A DNA stretch of 64,000 nt from MFD04580-c1 sp963702995 (lineage in GTDB: Bacteria; Planctomycetota; Phycisphaerae; Tepidisphaerales; Tepidisphaeraceae). The stretch is from positions 2,542,001 to 2,606,000 of the forward strand of contig OY969783.1 in the NCBI GenBank assembly GCA_963702995.1, in the 5' to 3' direction. Numbering within the stretch: the first letter of the stretch is position 1; every line of letters begins with the position of its first letter. The notes beneath the pieces are model-generated. The model had not been told where the DNA came from, searched no databases, and saw nothing but the letters and a program-made list of their open reading frames with translations. Both the position numbers and the translations under genes were made by a program. Of the stretch, positions 11,216-21,133 are shown in pieces.

Positions 11216-12727
11216 TCATGGACGTGTCGCCGGCTTCTCGCTCCGCGCCGCGCGGCGGGCGGCCGCCGGGAGCTCGGGGTTGCCGTCGATGCCTGGGATC
11301 TTTTCGCGGTCGAACGGCGTGTGGGCGTCCTTCATCATGGCTTCCAGCCTCGCGACGATGTCGGGGTGGGCGGCCGCGATATCGTGGGACTCACCCAGGT
11401 CCTCCTTCAGGTTGTACAACTCGATCGGGCCCTTCTGCATCGGCTTGCGAACGGCTTTCCAGTCACCGGCGCGCACAGCCTGGGCTGGCACACCTTCGAA
11501 GAACTCCCAGTAAAGGTAATCGTGCTTCGCCTGATCGCCCGGGCGGCCGACGATCGATGGGACGATGCTGACGCCGTCGGTCTTCGGCAGGTCGGCGGCC
11601 GCGACGCCGGCGAGGTCGGCGCACGTCGCCAGGACATCCTGGAAAGAGCCGATCAAGTCCGACTCTGTCCCCGCATGCGTGTGGCCGGGCCAACGGGCGA
11701 TGAATGGCTCGCGAATGCCGCCTTCTGTCAGGTCGCGCTTCGTGCCGCGGAGGGGGCCGCCTGAGCGGAAGAAGTCGGCGCTGTGGCCCCCTTCGTGGTG
11801 AGCGCCATTGTCACTGGTGAAAATGACCAGCGTATTATCATCCAGGCCGACCTCCTTCAGCTTGTCGCCGATGCGGCCGACGTACCCATCCAGCCGCGTG
11901 ACCATCGCGGCGTACCCTTTCTCGACATCGGGCCAGTCGGTCGCGGCGTAGAGGCCCGGGTCTGGCACTTCGGTGCCGTGCGGCGTCGCTTCGTTGTTCG
12001 CGTGGGGGATCGTGAACGGGAGGTACAGGAAGAATGAGCTGCCGCCGCCGGCCTTCCCCGCCGACTTGTGGGCGTCGAGGTAGGTGATTGCCTCGTCGGC
12101 GAAGAGGTCGTTGCTGTACTGCGCTCGATTGCTGGAGACGCCGGCGCCGGTCGGCTTTTCGTTGGGAACGATGTTCTTGAGCGCCTCTCGGCTCGTGTTG
12201 CGCCACAAGAACGTCGGGTAATAGTTGTGGGCGTGCGTGTTGTTCAGGTAGCCGTAGAAAAAGTCAAAGCCTTTTCGATTCGGCTCCCCTTCCGTGTCAG
12301 CCTGCCCGATCCCCCACTTGCCGATCATCGCCGTCGCATAGCCGCCCCGCTTGAGCACTTCGGCCACCGTGACGTCCTGCTTCCGAAGGCTCAGGTTGTC
12401 GTTGCCTCGAAGTGCCGCGTGGCCGTTGTGCAGGCCGGTCATCAGCACGCAACGGGATGGCGTGCAGACGGTGCCGCCGGCGTACATCTGGGTGAAGCGC
12501 ACGCCATCCTTGGCGAGCGCGTCAATGTGCGGCGTCTGGATTCGCTTCTGGCCGTAGCACCCCAGATCGCCGTACCCGAGGTCGTCGGCGAGGATGAAGA
12601 CGATGTTCGGCCGCCCAGAATCGGGGCGCGCCGCGGCTGGTTCGGCGGCCGGCGTAGCGCCGGCCGCGGTCTGAAGCAGCAGCGTCGAAACGAGGCATGC
12701 TTTCGCGTAGAATCCGTTTACGTTCAC
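11216..12727 (-). CDS. Secreted sulfatase
   Basis: 503-aa alkaline-phosphatase-superfamily sulfatase that hydrolyses sulfate esters, probably of sulfated polysaccharides or glycosaminoglycans. I chose the GTG start at 12727 because AAGGAG precedes it and it opens directly into a signal peptide (VNVNGFYAKACLVSTLLLQ). Metal and active-site motifs are ILADDLGYGDLG, the formylglycine motif C-T-P-S-R in GGTVCTPSRCVLMTG, the GKWG block and FTSDNGAHHEGG. The C-x-P-S-R form requires a formylglycine-generating enzyme encoded elsewhere. A single sulfatase next to a SRAP gene gives no substrate clue. Confidence 0.92.
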   Translation of the reverse strand: MNVNGFYAKACLVSTLLLQTAAGATPAAEPAAARPDSGRPNIVFILADDLGYGDLGCYGQKRIQTPHIDALAKDGVRFTQMYAGGTVCTPSRCVLMTGLHNGHAALRGNDNLSLRKQDVTVAEVLKRGGYATAMIGKWGIGQADTEGEPNRKGFDFFYGYLNNTHAHNYYPTFLWRNTSREALKNIVPNEKPTGAGVSSNRAQYSNDLFADEAITYLDAHKSAGKAGGGSSFFLYLPFTIPHANNEATPHGTEVPDPGLYAATDWPDVEKGYAAMVTRLDGYVGRIGDKLKEVGLDDNTLVIFTSDNGAHHEGGHSADFFRSGGPLRGTKRDLTEGGIREPFIARWPGHTHAGTESDLIGSFQDVLATCADLAGVAAADLPKTDGVSIVPSIVGRPGDQAKHDYLYWEFFEGVPAQAVRAGDWKAVRKPMQKGPIELYNLKEDLGESHDIAAAHPDIVARLEAMMKDAHTPFDREKIPGIDGNPELPAAARRAARSEKPATRP

Positions 12728-12800
12728 TCGGGGCTCCTTGCAACCGTGCGCGTCCATTGGGGCGGCCGTGCGACACGGCCCGGCGAACTCTGACTCTCCT

Positions 12801-13487
12801 ATGTGCGGCCGATACAGCCTGACCAAGCTCGAACAGATCCTGCGGCAGTTCCCATTTGTGAAGGTGCTGCCGCAAGGGGAGGCGCGCCACAACATCGCGC
12901 CGACCCAACCTGTCCTGGCGATCACCAACCATCATGCCGACCGTGCGGACTTTTTGCACTGGGGGCTGGTGCCGTCATGGGCGAAGGGGCCGGAGATCGG
13001 GCGTCGCCTGATCAACGCGCGGGCCGAGACGCTCGCTGAAAAGCCCGCATTCCGCACTTCGCTGCGCCGCCGGCGCTGCCTCGTCCCGGCGGACGGCTTT
13101 TATGAATGGCGACGAGAGCCGGACGGGACGAAGACGCCGATGCACATCCACCTCAAATCGGGCGGCCTGTTCGCGTTCGCCGGCCTGTGGGACGTCTGGC
13201 ATTCCGCCGACGGATCGGAACTGACGTCCTGCACGCTCATCACCGGAACGCCGAATGAGGTGGTGAAGCCGATCCACGACCGGATGGTGGTCATCGTTCC
13301 CCCGGAGCGATACCAGGAGTGGCTTGCCCCGGAAGAACGGGCTCCAGACGAGCTTGCGCCGCTATTGACGCCCTACCCCGCGTCGGAGATGGAGGCGTAC
13401 CCGGTCTCCACACAGTCTCTCTCAATCCGTGCGAAACCCGGAGGAACTCCCCATGCGCCGATCGATTTATTCCATCCCATCGAATAG
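12801..13487 (+). CDS. yedK: SRAP-domain protein (YedK/HMCES family)
   Basis: 228 aa. It starts MCGRYSL, so Cys2 becomes the N-terminal nucleophile that crosslinks to abasic sites in single-stranded DNA. Other family motifs are NARAET, RCLVPADGFYEW and the PIHDRMVVIV histidine. The family protects abasic sites in ssDNA and is also proposed to act as a thiol peptidase. Its C-terminal 35 bp overlap the start of the next gene in a different frame. Confidence 0.92.
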   Translation: MCGRYSLTKLEQILRQFPFVKVLPQGEARHNIAPTQPVLAITNHHADRADFLHWGLVPSWAKGPEIGRRLINARAETLAEKPAFRTSLRRRRCLVPADGFYEWRREPDGTKTPMHIHLKSGGLFAFAGLWDVWHSADGSELTSCTLITGTPNEVVKPIHDRMVVIVPPERYQEWLAPEERAPDELAPLLTPYPASEMEAYPVSTQSLSIRAKPGGTPHAPIDLFHPIE

Positions 13488-14559
13488 ACGGACGGCGCTG
13501 GTCGAGGCCCTCGAAGATCGTCGTCATCTCTCGGCTGGCGTTTACAACACCCCCCTCCCCGTCCGGCCCGACCTGACGCCGGCACAGGCCGCCCCTGTCG
13601 GGCTGGCGGCCGGCGCGAGCCTTCTCGTCTTCAACGCGGTGAAAACGGGCGACCCGGGTGCCGCGGCAAGCCCCAGCCAGACAGTGGTGATTACGAATAG
13701 AAGCACCCACACGGTGACGTTCGCGGCCGGGGCGTTTTCGATCGCGAACGATCCCGCGTCGTCTCCGCCGGCCGCGTCGATGTTCCATATCCTCAATGCC
13801 GCGTCGCTCCCCCACACGCTCGCGGCCGGCAAATCGCTATCGGTTTCCATCGACTTCACCGCGACGACGGTCGGCCGCGTCGGCGCGGTGCTGAAGGTGA
13901 CTGCGACAGGGCTCCCCACCACTCAGGTTGTACTGCATGGGATCGGGACCAGCGGGCTCGGCGGCGCGAACGAGCCCTCCCTGGCGCGCATTCTTCGGGC
14001 CTACAACATCCCAACGATCGTCGGCATGGGGCGCAATGACGTCAACGAGGCCTCGAGCGTCTACCCCGTGTCGCCGGACAAGACGAGCCAGGAAATCTCG
14101 ATGCAGCGTCTCGTGAAGGCCGGGCCCGGATCGGTCACGATTCAGGATCTGGCCGATTTCGTCGCATCAAGTCAGCCTTCGCTGACGATCGGCTACTACA
14201 CGCCCGGTCAGCCCGCGGCTCGGACCAACCTCTTCTACATCAACAAATCCGACTCCCAAACCGTCAACCCCCATCCGGTCGGGAAGACCGCGTTCGACCC
14301 GGGCGCCAGCCCTTTCGGCATGTTCTTCGTCTCGTCGTTCAAAGACCACGGGCAGTTCCGCGTCGGCTACAGTGAGGACCGGTTCAACACCTGGGACTCA
14401 ACTCAGCAACGCAAGTTCCGCTTCTTTCCCCTCCGGACGGCGGCCGGGGCGCTGGTGCCCAACGCGTACGTCATGACCACAACTGAATTTCAGCTTCCGG
14501 CCGGCTATAATTTCCACAACCTCGTGGCGATCATTCGGAACGTTCGACCGTCACCCTGA
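13453..14559 (+). CDS. Exported surface protein with planctomycete arginine motif and choice-of-anchor-like domain
   Basis: 368 aa. The N-terminus has ALVEALEDRRHLSAG, the short motif that recurs at the start of large planctomycete surface proteins where a signal peptide would be expected. A beta-rich domain follows (residues ~55-170: TVVITNRSTHTVTF, ATTVGRVGAVLKVTATG, VVLHGIGTSG), resembling choice-of-anchor/ASPM-like folds. The second half (GMGRNDVNEASSVYPVSPDK onward) is unrecognised. The start at 13453 has GGAGGA upstream and lies inside the SRAP gene. Function is unknown; an extracellular structural role is inference. Confidence 0.65.
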   Translation: MRRSIYSIPSNRRTALVEALEDRRHLSAGVYNTPLPVRPDLTPAQAAPVGLAAGASLLVFNAVKTGDPGAAASPSQTVVITNRSTHTVTFAAGAFSIANDPASSPPAASMFHILNAASLPHTLAAGKSLSVSIDFTATTVGRVGAVLKVTATGLPTTQVVLHGIGTSGLGGANEPSLARILRAYNIPTIVGMGRNDVNEASSVYPVSPDKTSQEISMQRLVKAGPGSVTIQDLADFVASSQPSLTIGYYTPGQPAARTNLFYINKSDSQTVNPHPVGKTAFDPGASPFGMFFVSSFKDHGQFRVGYSEDRFNTWDSTQQRKFRFFPLRTAAGALVPNAYVMTTTEFQLPAGYNFHNLVAIIRNVRPSP

Positions 14560-14672
14560 TCGGGCGGCGTCGAGGGACCGGCTGGTCCCGGCCGCTCATC
14601 GGTGAACGCCGACCGACTCGGCTTGAGGTTGGCTGGCGATGTCAAGGGATTGCTTTAGAGCGGGCGTCGCTC

Positions 14673-15200
14673 ATGACTCACATTCAGCTCTTCACCGCGG
14701 AGGCGGGCTCCAATCCTTATGCGGGGATCGTTGAGGTTGCGATCCCGATCCTCGTTGTCGCGTTCCTCGGGTTCATCGCCGTGTCCAGGGCTCGCCGTTA
14801 CTTCAAGTCGGACGATCCGCCGTCAGAGTCGATGGGGTTCTCGTTATCGGACCTTCGAGACCTGCACGCCGCCGGCCGCATGACGGACGACGAGTTCGAG
14901 CGCGCGAAGGGGCGAATCATCGCCGCATCGCGCCGCGCCCAGCGCGAGACTCTGGCCTGCCTCCCGGCGGCCCGACCGCGCCGTGACCTGGGGCGGGGCC
15001 GCATACGCTGCTCGAAGGCGATCGCCGCAAAAACGTCTGTCGTCACGCCAACCGTCCTCGCCCGGGCTCGGCGATTCCTACAGTGCTTCAAGTTTCCTCT
15101 TTTTTCTTTCGCTAACGGCTGGGTAAGATCGGTAAGCGGGCTTCCTCGGTCATCCGCGGTCTGGATCGCGAATGCGCATCAAGTCGCTACCAGCGATTGA
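14673..15200 (+). CDS. Small membrane protein with SHOCT-like motif
   Basis: One transmembrane segment (residues ~20-38) is followed by the SHOCT-like stretch SLSDLRDLHAAGRMTDDEFE. The uninterrupted frame runs to 15200, but its last ~85 residues are arginine-rich and look untranslated. Adding one C to the CCC run near 14940 gives an ending APARDSGLPPGGPTAP with a stop at 14986, which is the more believable C-terminus (~105 aa). Function unknown; SHOCT motifs are usually oligomerisation tails of small membrane proteins. Confidence 0.55.
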   Translation: MTHIQLFTAEAGSNPYAGIVEVAIPILVVAFLGFIAVSRARRYFKSDDPPSESMGFSLSDLRDLHAAGRMTDDEFERAKGRIIAASRRAQRETLACLPAARPRRDLGRGRIRCSKAIAAKTSVVTPTVLARARRFLQCFKFPLFSFANGWVRSVSGLPRSSAVWIANAHQVATSD

Positions 15201-15593
15201 ACGATAACCCATGGAGCAGCCACTAGGATGACGGCGACGCCGTCCTCTTGGCCGTGCGGCGCGGGCCATCTGGCGCTTGCGCAAGACCGCGACGCGACAC
15301 AGCTTGAAAAAGCGTCGATGGCCTGTGTGGGCGCTGGCTAGGATCGGCCACCGACCTGGTGCGACGGGAATAACGGATCCACATTCTTGGGAGTGCGGGC
15401 GGCCGTGCCGACCTAGCATATGTTCGGCACACGCCGCCGAAGTTTACCGGACGTGCCGGGCCGTGCCGCCTTCATTCTGGGCGTCGGGGTCGATCGGGGC
15501 GGCCGGTTGAAGTGATTTGACGGAGTGGAGGGCCCCGCCCTCTTTATGAGGGTGCCCCTGAGGGTGCCGCCCTCTGCAAAGGAAGGCCGACTG
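15201..15593. other. Intergenic region upstream of clpX
   Basis: About 390 bp with only short shadow frames. A Shine-Dalgarno (AAGGAAGG) lies just before the clpX ATG. No repeat or RNA structure is obvious. Confidence 0.4.
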
Positions 15594-16961
15594 ATGGCAA
15601 ACAGCAATCGCCCAGGGAATGGTGGTGGTCAGCAACCCCCGGGCAGCGGCGGAAGCACCCCTCCGGGCGGCTTTCGCGGGCGACGCGTGACGACGTGCAG
15701 CTTCTGTGGCAAATCGAGCCGCGACGTGGGCCCGATGGTGGAAGGGCCCAGCGACGTTTACATCTGCGCCAACTGCGTGGACCTGGCGCACAACATCATC
15801 CGGCAGGAGAAGCGTAAGCTCTCCAGCAGCCAGCCGCTGTTCAGCACCATCCCCAGCCCGCGGCAGATCAAGGAGCACCTCGATCAGTATGTCGTCGGCC
15901 AGCAGTACGCGAAGAAGGCGCTCGCCGTCGCCGTGCACAACCATTACAAGCGGCTGACCACGACCGAGCCCGTCGAGGAGACGGAGAAGAAGGAAGCGGC
16001 GTCCGTTCAGAACGATGTCGAGATCGACAAGAGCAACGTCCTGTTGATCGGGCCGACCGGCAGCGGCAAGACGCTGCTCGCCAAAACCCTCGCGCGGGTT
16101 CTGAACGTGCCGTTCGCCATCGGCGACGCGACAACGCTCACCGAAGCGGGCTACGTCGGTGAAGACGTCGAGAACATCCTGCTTAAGCTGCTTCAGAACG
16201 CCGACTACGACCTCGAGGCGGCCCAACGCGGGATCATCTACATTGACGAGATCGACAAGATCGGCAAGACCAGCGCGAACGTCAGCATCACCCGTGATGT
16301 CAGCGGCGAAGGCGTGCAGCAGGCGCTGCTGAAGATGCTGGAGGGGACGATCGCCAACATCCCGCCCCAGGGCGGCCGCAAGCACCCCGAGCAGCAGTAC
16401 ATCCAGATGGACACGTCGCAGATCCTGTTCATTTGCGGCGGCACGTTCGTCGGGCTGGAAGACATCATCCGCAAGCGACTCGGCAAGCGGCAGATCGGCT
16501 TCAACAGCGAAAGCTCGACCGCCGAAACCGCCCGCGACCGGGCGAACATCCTGTCGCAGGCGCAACCGGAGGACCTGGTCGAGTTCGGGATGATCCCCGA
16601 GTTCGTCGGCCGCCTGCCGCTGATCGCGACGCTGGAGCCGCTCAACGTCGAAGTGCTGATCAACATTCTCACCGAGCCGAAGAACGCTATCGTCAAGCAG
16701 TATCAGAAGTTCTTCCGGATGGAGAACAGCGAGCTGGAATTCACTCCCGGCGCGCTCGAGCTGATCGCCGAGCGGGCCCTCAAGCGCGACACCGGCGCCC
16801 GCGCCCTGCGGGCCGTCTGCGAAGAGATCATGCTCGACCTGATGTACAAGCTCCCCGACCAGGCGCAGGCCGGGAAGTACATCATCACCGAGGACATTGT
16901 TGAAGGGCGCCAGAACCTCTTCGAGATCAAGCCCCCGGAGCGGCGGAAGGAATCTGCGTAA
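15594..16961 (+). CDS. clpX: ATP-dependent Clp protease ATP-binding subunit ClpX
   Basis: Unfoldase that feeds substrates to ClpP, 455 aa and intact. The N-terminal zinc-binding domain uses C35, C38, C58 and C61. Walker A is GPTGSGKT (153-160), the pore loop GYVGE is at 186-190, Walker B is IIYIDE (214-219), and the sensor/arginine-finger region GRLP follows. The glycine/proline-rich N-terminal extension before residue 30 is longer than in E. coli. No clpP gene is adjacent; the gene is followed by a strong terminator, so it is probably transcribed alone. Confidence 0.97.
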   Translation: MANSNRPGNGGGQQPPGSGGSTPPGGFRGRRVTTCSFCGKSSRDVGPMVEGPSDVYICANCVDLAHNIIRQEKRKLSSSQPLFSTIPSPRQIKEHLDQYVVGQQYAKKALAVAVHNHYKRLTTTEPVEETEKKEAASVQNDVEIDKSNVLLIGPTGSGKTLLAKTLARVLNVPFAIGDATTLTEAGYVGEDVENILLKLLQNADYDLEAAQRGIIYIDEIDKIGKTSANVSITRDVSGEGVQQALLKMLEGTIANIPPQGGRKHPEQQYIQMDTSQILFICGGTFVGLEDIIRKRLGKRQIGFNSESSTAETARDRANILSQAQPEDLVEFGMIPEFVGRLPLIATLEPLNVEVLINILTEPKNAIVKQYQKFFRMENSELEFTPGALELIAERALKRDTGARALRAVCEEIMLDLMYKLPDQAQAGKYIITEDIVEGRQNLFEIKPPERRKESA

Positions 16962-16990
16962 ACGTTTGGAATTCCGGCTTTTAACAGAGA

Positions 16991-17024
16991 GCGGGCGACC
17001 CGGTGTGGGTCGCCCGCTTTGTTT
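16991..17024 (+). terminator. Rho-independent terminator after clpX
   Basis: Perfect 11-bp stem (GCGGGCGACCC at 16991-17001 with 17007-17017), a 5-nt loop, then TTTGTTT. It lies 30 bp after the clpX stop. Confidence 0.9.
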
Positions 17025-17176
17025 GGCCTGGCCTGAAGCTCAAAATCCGAAATCCGAAGGAATGACCAATAGGGAGAAGAGGAAATCGGACCAAAAGGAC
17101 GGCTTCGCTGTTTTCTTTATTGTCTTCTCTGCATTTCCTTCGGATTTCGGGCTCGGATTTCCCCCTCCCCAGTCAG

Positions 17177-18461
17177 TTACTTGATCTCCTCAATACTGAT
17201 CCGGTGCTTCACCGGCTTCGGGGCGGCCGCTGACGCTTCCACCAGCGCCTTGTCCTTCTTCATGGCGTGATCGAGGATCTGATCGAACGATGCGCCTTCA
17301 TCCGGCATCGCCTGTTTGAGGTGGTGAACGTTGTGCATCAGCTCCTTCACCAGCGGCGTCTCGAACTGCTGCTGCTTGCGAATTTCGGCTTCGACCTTCT
17401 GGAACTCCTCCGCGAACGGGTTGTCGAGGAACTCGGCCGCCAGGTTAATCCCGGCGCTGAGCTGTTCGCGCGTGAACTCCTTCGACGCCTTCCCCCATGT
17501 CACCTTCGCTTTGGCCGAAGAGATGCCGGTCGCGACGAGCTTGAAACGGTTCAGTTCCTCGTTGAACGGCAGGAACTCCAGGATACCGCGTGTCGAGTTC
17601 GTGGACTTGGGGTCGCCGAAGAAGCAGAAGGGGTAGCGGCGGCTTTCCACATCAATGACGCCCCCGTGCGCCGAGTCGATCTTGTGCCCTTCGGTCGCCT
17701 CACACTTCCCGGCGCCCAGATCGACCGTGATTGTCCCGATGTTCCCGTCGCAGCCCATCGCTTTCAGGAAGGCATATGCCATGACCAGGTGGCCATTGGA
17801 GTCGGGGTGGACGCCGTCGCCGCCAGCCACGTGATACTCCTTGCCGTACTTGGCCTTCGCCTTCTGCATGACATCGATCATGGGGTCGTAGACATCGGCG
17901 TAGGAGACCCCTTCCTTCGTGGCGACCTCGCGAGCGATATCGCGCTCGGCGGCGAGGGTCTTGTTGTACATGACCGCCATCTCGGGGCTCTTGCGGAACG
18001 TCTCGCTATCGACGCAGCCGGGGGAACCAACGACGATCAGCCGCACGCCGGCCGCCTTCATCTGATGCACGATCTCCGCTTGCGACTTGCGATACCGGTC
18101 GGCCTTGGCGTCATCCATCGGGCTGTAGCCGCCGTCGTTCATGCCGTAGCACGTCGTCGCGACCGTCGGCTTGAACGGCGCAAAATCAGAGGCGAAGCGC
18201 GACAGGAAGCCCGGCGCCGTCTCGCCGCTCCAGCCGAACTGCGTCGCCCGCAGGTTGGCGGCCGGCTTGCACATCAGGAGGTAATCTTCGATGAACACCG
18301 AGTACCTGTTTCTGCTCCGTGATCGAATCGCCAACGATCGCGACGTAATCGCCCGCCTCAAGTTTCGCGGCCGCCGTGGCCTCGGCGGCCGCCGCTACCG
18401 TCGTACCCCGCAATCCGATCATTGCCGTCAGACAGGCCAGGGAAAGCATCAGACGTTTCAT
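17177..18461 (-). CDS. Exported SGNH/GDSL-family hydrolase, frame-broken
   Basis: Probable secreted esterase of about 428 aa. It starts MKRLMLSLACLTAMIGL, a signal peptide, then has block I as VAIVGDSIT with the nucleophile serine, a CYGMNDGGY stretch corresponding to block III, and GDGVHPDSNGH with the catalytic D-x-x-H. The C-terminal ~150 residues are a helical extension. The frame shifts near 18312, where one extra G in CAGGTACTC would explain the change from TEQKQ to YSVFIEDYLLMC. Substrate unknown; acetyl groups on polysaccharides are the usual target. Confidence 0.8.
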
Positions 18462-18930
18462 GTTTCGCTCCCAATGAAGAAGTGTTCGCGACCGGCCAAA
18501 GAACGATCGCCCTCGAAGCTCGGCGCGGGCCATAGAGGACCTGCCTCGCTGTTATCCCGAAACGGGCGGCCGTTTTCAAACCGACGACGGCGCCCCGCTC
18601 GTTCGCGTGACCTTAGTCTTGCCAATCCGCCTGCGCTATGCGTAGCGTCCCGGCAACCCTCTTGAGAACCCCGGCCTCCACGTCGGCCGTTCGCGCCGAG
18701 CCGACGAGGAATCTGGCGTCCCCGTTCTAAGGGTTTCCGGGATCGTGACGACGATCCGCCAAAAGCTCCAGTCCGCCTCAAGCGGCGCGGCATTTGCAGC
18801 GTAGCGAACGTCAGTCGGACCGAGGCCGACCAGGTCGCGACTCCGGCCTTGCCCTGACTCGAAGCGTGTCGTGTTGACAGGCGGTCCCCTCGATCAGGCC
18901 CCTTTTGGCACACGTGCGATAGGTGCGGAA
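18462..18930. other. Intergenic region between hydrolase and response regulator
   Basis: About 470 bp between divergent genes. It contains only arginine-rich shadow frames. I see no repeat or RNA gene. Confidence 0.35.
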
Positions 18931-19392
18931 ATGGAAGAACGGCAACCCGCGCTGACGAGTGACGCGGCGCAAGCAGCCCCGTTTCGCCGGGCGAAGACAG
19001 TCCTGATCGTCGATGACAGCGAGCCGACGGCCAGAGCCCTGGCGTCGCTTCTGGGCACGGCGAACTTCCGCCCAGTTGTCTTCCATCGCGCCAGCAGCGC
19101 GCTCGAATGGTGCCGGGCCAACGCCTGCGTGGCGGCCGTCGTGGACATTCACCTGCCCGACATCAACGGCGTGATCCTCGCCCAGCAACTGCGCACGATC
19201 TACGGCCCGCTGACGCCGATCGTCATCCTGAGCGGCGACACCTCCATGCCGACCCTGAATTCGCTGTCGAAGGCGAACCCCACCCACTTCTTCAGTAAGC
19301 CAGTCAACGCCTCGCACTTGCTTGAGCGGTTGCAGGAATGGATCGACGGGGCTTCGGCGCCGAGGCCAGCCTCGGTGGATGGCATGCCTTGA
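18931..19392 (+). CDS. Single-domain response regulator
   Basis: 153-aa CheY-like receiver without an output domain. The acidic pocket is D28-D29 (LIVDDS), the phosphoacceptor is D72 (VVDIHLPDING), the conserved switch Ser is in VILSGD, and the lysine is K123 (FFSKPVN). The ATG at 18931 leaves a short tail before the receiver. No histidine kinase is adjacent, so it is an orphan phosphorelay component. Confidence 0.87.
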   Translation: MEERQPALTSDAAQAAPFRRAKTVLIVDDSEPTARALASLLGTANFRPVVFHRASSALEWCRANACVAAVVDIHLPDINGVILAQQLRTIYGPLTPIVILSGDTSMPTLNSLSKANPTHFFSKPVNASHLLERLQEWIDGASAPRPASVDGMP

Positions 19393-19497
19393 CGTCCGTG
19401 GCTGGCCTCATCGCGCAACAGATTCCGATCGGCCTGATTGGGGAGTGGCGGCGACTTGAGCCCGCTACCACCGTTGGCAAATTCCGGCGGCACTGTC

Positions 19498-20031
19498 TCA
19501 AGGGAGCGGTTCGCCGGCCCCTGGAATGCGCCGGACATCGTCTTCTTTCGTATACCGCTCGGCCAGCTCGGCGTAATGGCGGGTGAGCCACCGCATGTAT
19601 TTGCGGTCTTCGTCCTTGACCGGCCGCACGATGCGGCCCGGGACGCCGACTACGAGCATCCCATCGGGCACGACCAGCCCCGGCGGCACCACCGCACCCG
19701 CCCCAATCAGGCACTCGCGCCCGATTCGCGTCCGGCTCAAGACGACGGACCCCATCCCGATCAGCGTCCCCTGCCCGATAAACGCCCCATGAACGACCGC
19801 CCGGTGCCCGATCGTCACGTCGTCCTCAATCTCGTTGGCGACGTCGGTGTCGCAATGGATGACCGACCCATCCTGAACGTTCACCCGCCGTCCGATCCGG
19901 ATCGGCGCCACGTCGCCCCGGACGACGGCCCCGAACCAGAAGCTGGACGCCTCCCCCGCCGTCACATCGCCGATGACCGTCGCACTGTGGGCGACATAGA
20001 ACCCCCCGGCGGTCTTCGTGAAAAGCTTCAT
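19498..20031 (-). CDS. Gamma-carbonic anhydrase-like hexapeptide protein
   Basis: 177 aa, intact left-handed beta-helix protein. The three zinc-binding histidines of the gamma-CA/YrdA family are at H59 (SVIHCD), H76 and H81 (IGHRAVVHGA). Hexapeptide repeats run from about residue 12 to 135 and a C-terminal helix follows. Many members have no measured CA activity, so the function is by family. Confidence 0.88.
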   Translation of the reverse strand: MKLFTKTAGGFYVAHSATVIGDVTAGEASSFWFGAVVRGDVAPIRIGRRVNVQDGSVIHCDTDVANEIEDDVTIGHRAVVHGAFIGQGTLIGMGSVVLSRTRIGRECLIGAGAVVPPGLVVPDGMLVVGVPGRIVRPVKDEDRKYMRWLTRHYAELAERYTKEDDVRRIPGAGEPLP

Positions 20032-20711
20032 GGCGAGCCACTCTACGCGCGAGCGGCCGCGGGCTCCATCTACGTGATTTGCTAGAACTCAGATCCGCGT
20101 TCGAAACGATCGAAGGCCATCGACATCTCGAACTTGAAGTAGCTTCAAAGGATCGGTAACGCCGGCGGCCGAGGCGTCAGCGTAGCTCGCCAGGTCCCCG
20201 ATGCGAGTGCGTTCCTGAAACTGGGCAGTACCGGGCAGACCTCGGCCCTTCTGCCAGCACGGAAAACCAGCCCATGGGCGTCGACCGCCGTGGGCGCGCG
20301 GCGTCACGTCGCGGAAACGCCTCGCTCGGACAAGAGATCTCGATACCGCGAGGCTGACGGCCAGCACGATCATTACTTCGGCAGGAAGGCTCTGAGAGAG
20401 GCGGAACAGCGGTGAAGAAGCCCGCGTGGGTCGTGAGGCGCGGGTTCACGCGCCGACCTCGAACGCGCTTTACCCGAGAGTCTAAGGGGCCAGCGAGGGG
20501 AGAAATCGTCTACTCGGATCTTCTTCCTCGGGATCGGGTTCCCCTCACTACGCTTTGTCTGGATGAAATCGATCACCGCTCGCAGCCGACACTTTGGCCC
20601 GAAACGGCGTGGCCTGTTGCCCCGGATACTCGGATCTCACCTGCCAAACAAAGAAAATCTGATCGATGTACACTTCGAAACTCCCGCAGAATGCGGGGGG
20701 CTCTGGTTCTA
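20032..20711. other. Non-coding stretch beside tRNA-Tyr
   Basis: About 680 bp. Open frames in it are short, mutually overlapping and rich in Arg/Pro/Ser, with no domain. It may hold gene remnants, but nothing can be named. Confidence 0.35.
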
Positions 20712-20794
20712 TGGGCGCGGAAGGATTCGAACCTTCGAAGGCATAAGCCATCAGATTTACAGTCTGACCCCGTTGGCCACTTGGGTACACGCCC
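20712..20794 (-). tRNA. tRNA-Tyr (GTA)
   Basis: 83-nt class II tRNA. Acceptor arms GGGCGTG and CGCGCCC pair, the anticodon loop reads CTGTAAA with GTA at 20758-20760 (plus coordinates), there is a long variable arm, and the T loop is GGTTCGAATCC. The discriminator is A; CCA is not encoded. Confidence 0.95.
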
Positions 20795-21133
20795 TCACGT
20801 CGTTAAGACAGCCGGAGTATAAGCGACAGGCTACGGTTTTCAAGCTGGGACGGGCTCGGGCAGCCCCTGATCGTCATCCCACCACGCATCATCGGAACCG
20901 GGCGGGCCGGGTTGATTAATACGGTCTGGCCTGAAAGAAGTTGCATCCGGCGCCGCGGCCACGGGGGGCGGAGGTAGAATCAGGCTGCGGCTGTGGCCGC
21001 TTGGGAAGAAACCGGGGGTCAGCCGGAATTAGACGAACCGGGTACATTGCGTCTGACGTTAAACAGTGGGCGGTTGACGGATGGCGAAGGGGGGCCGCAT
21101 ATCGAGCGGCCGCTTCTTGGGAGAAGCCTGAGC
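20795..21133. other. Upstream region of the subtilase gene
   Basis: About 340 bp between the tRNA-Tyr 5' end (minus) and the subtilase start. The subtilase frame is open upstream of the chosen ATG, but the translation there has no signal or domain. The promoter is presumably here; no motif was identified. Confidence 0.35.

Noticed and set aside
15444..16565. 373-aa minus-strand open frame
   Set aside because: Antisense shadow of clpX, with no domain of its own.
20412..20919. Plus-strand frames across the tRNA-Tyr locus
   Set aside because: They cross the tRNA gene and have no domain; treated as non-coding.
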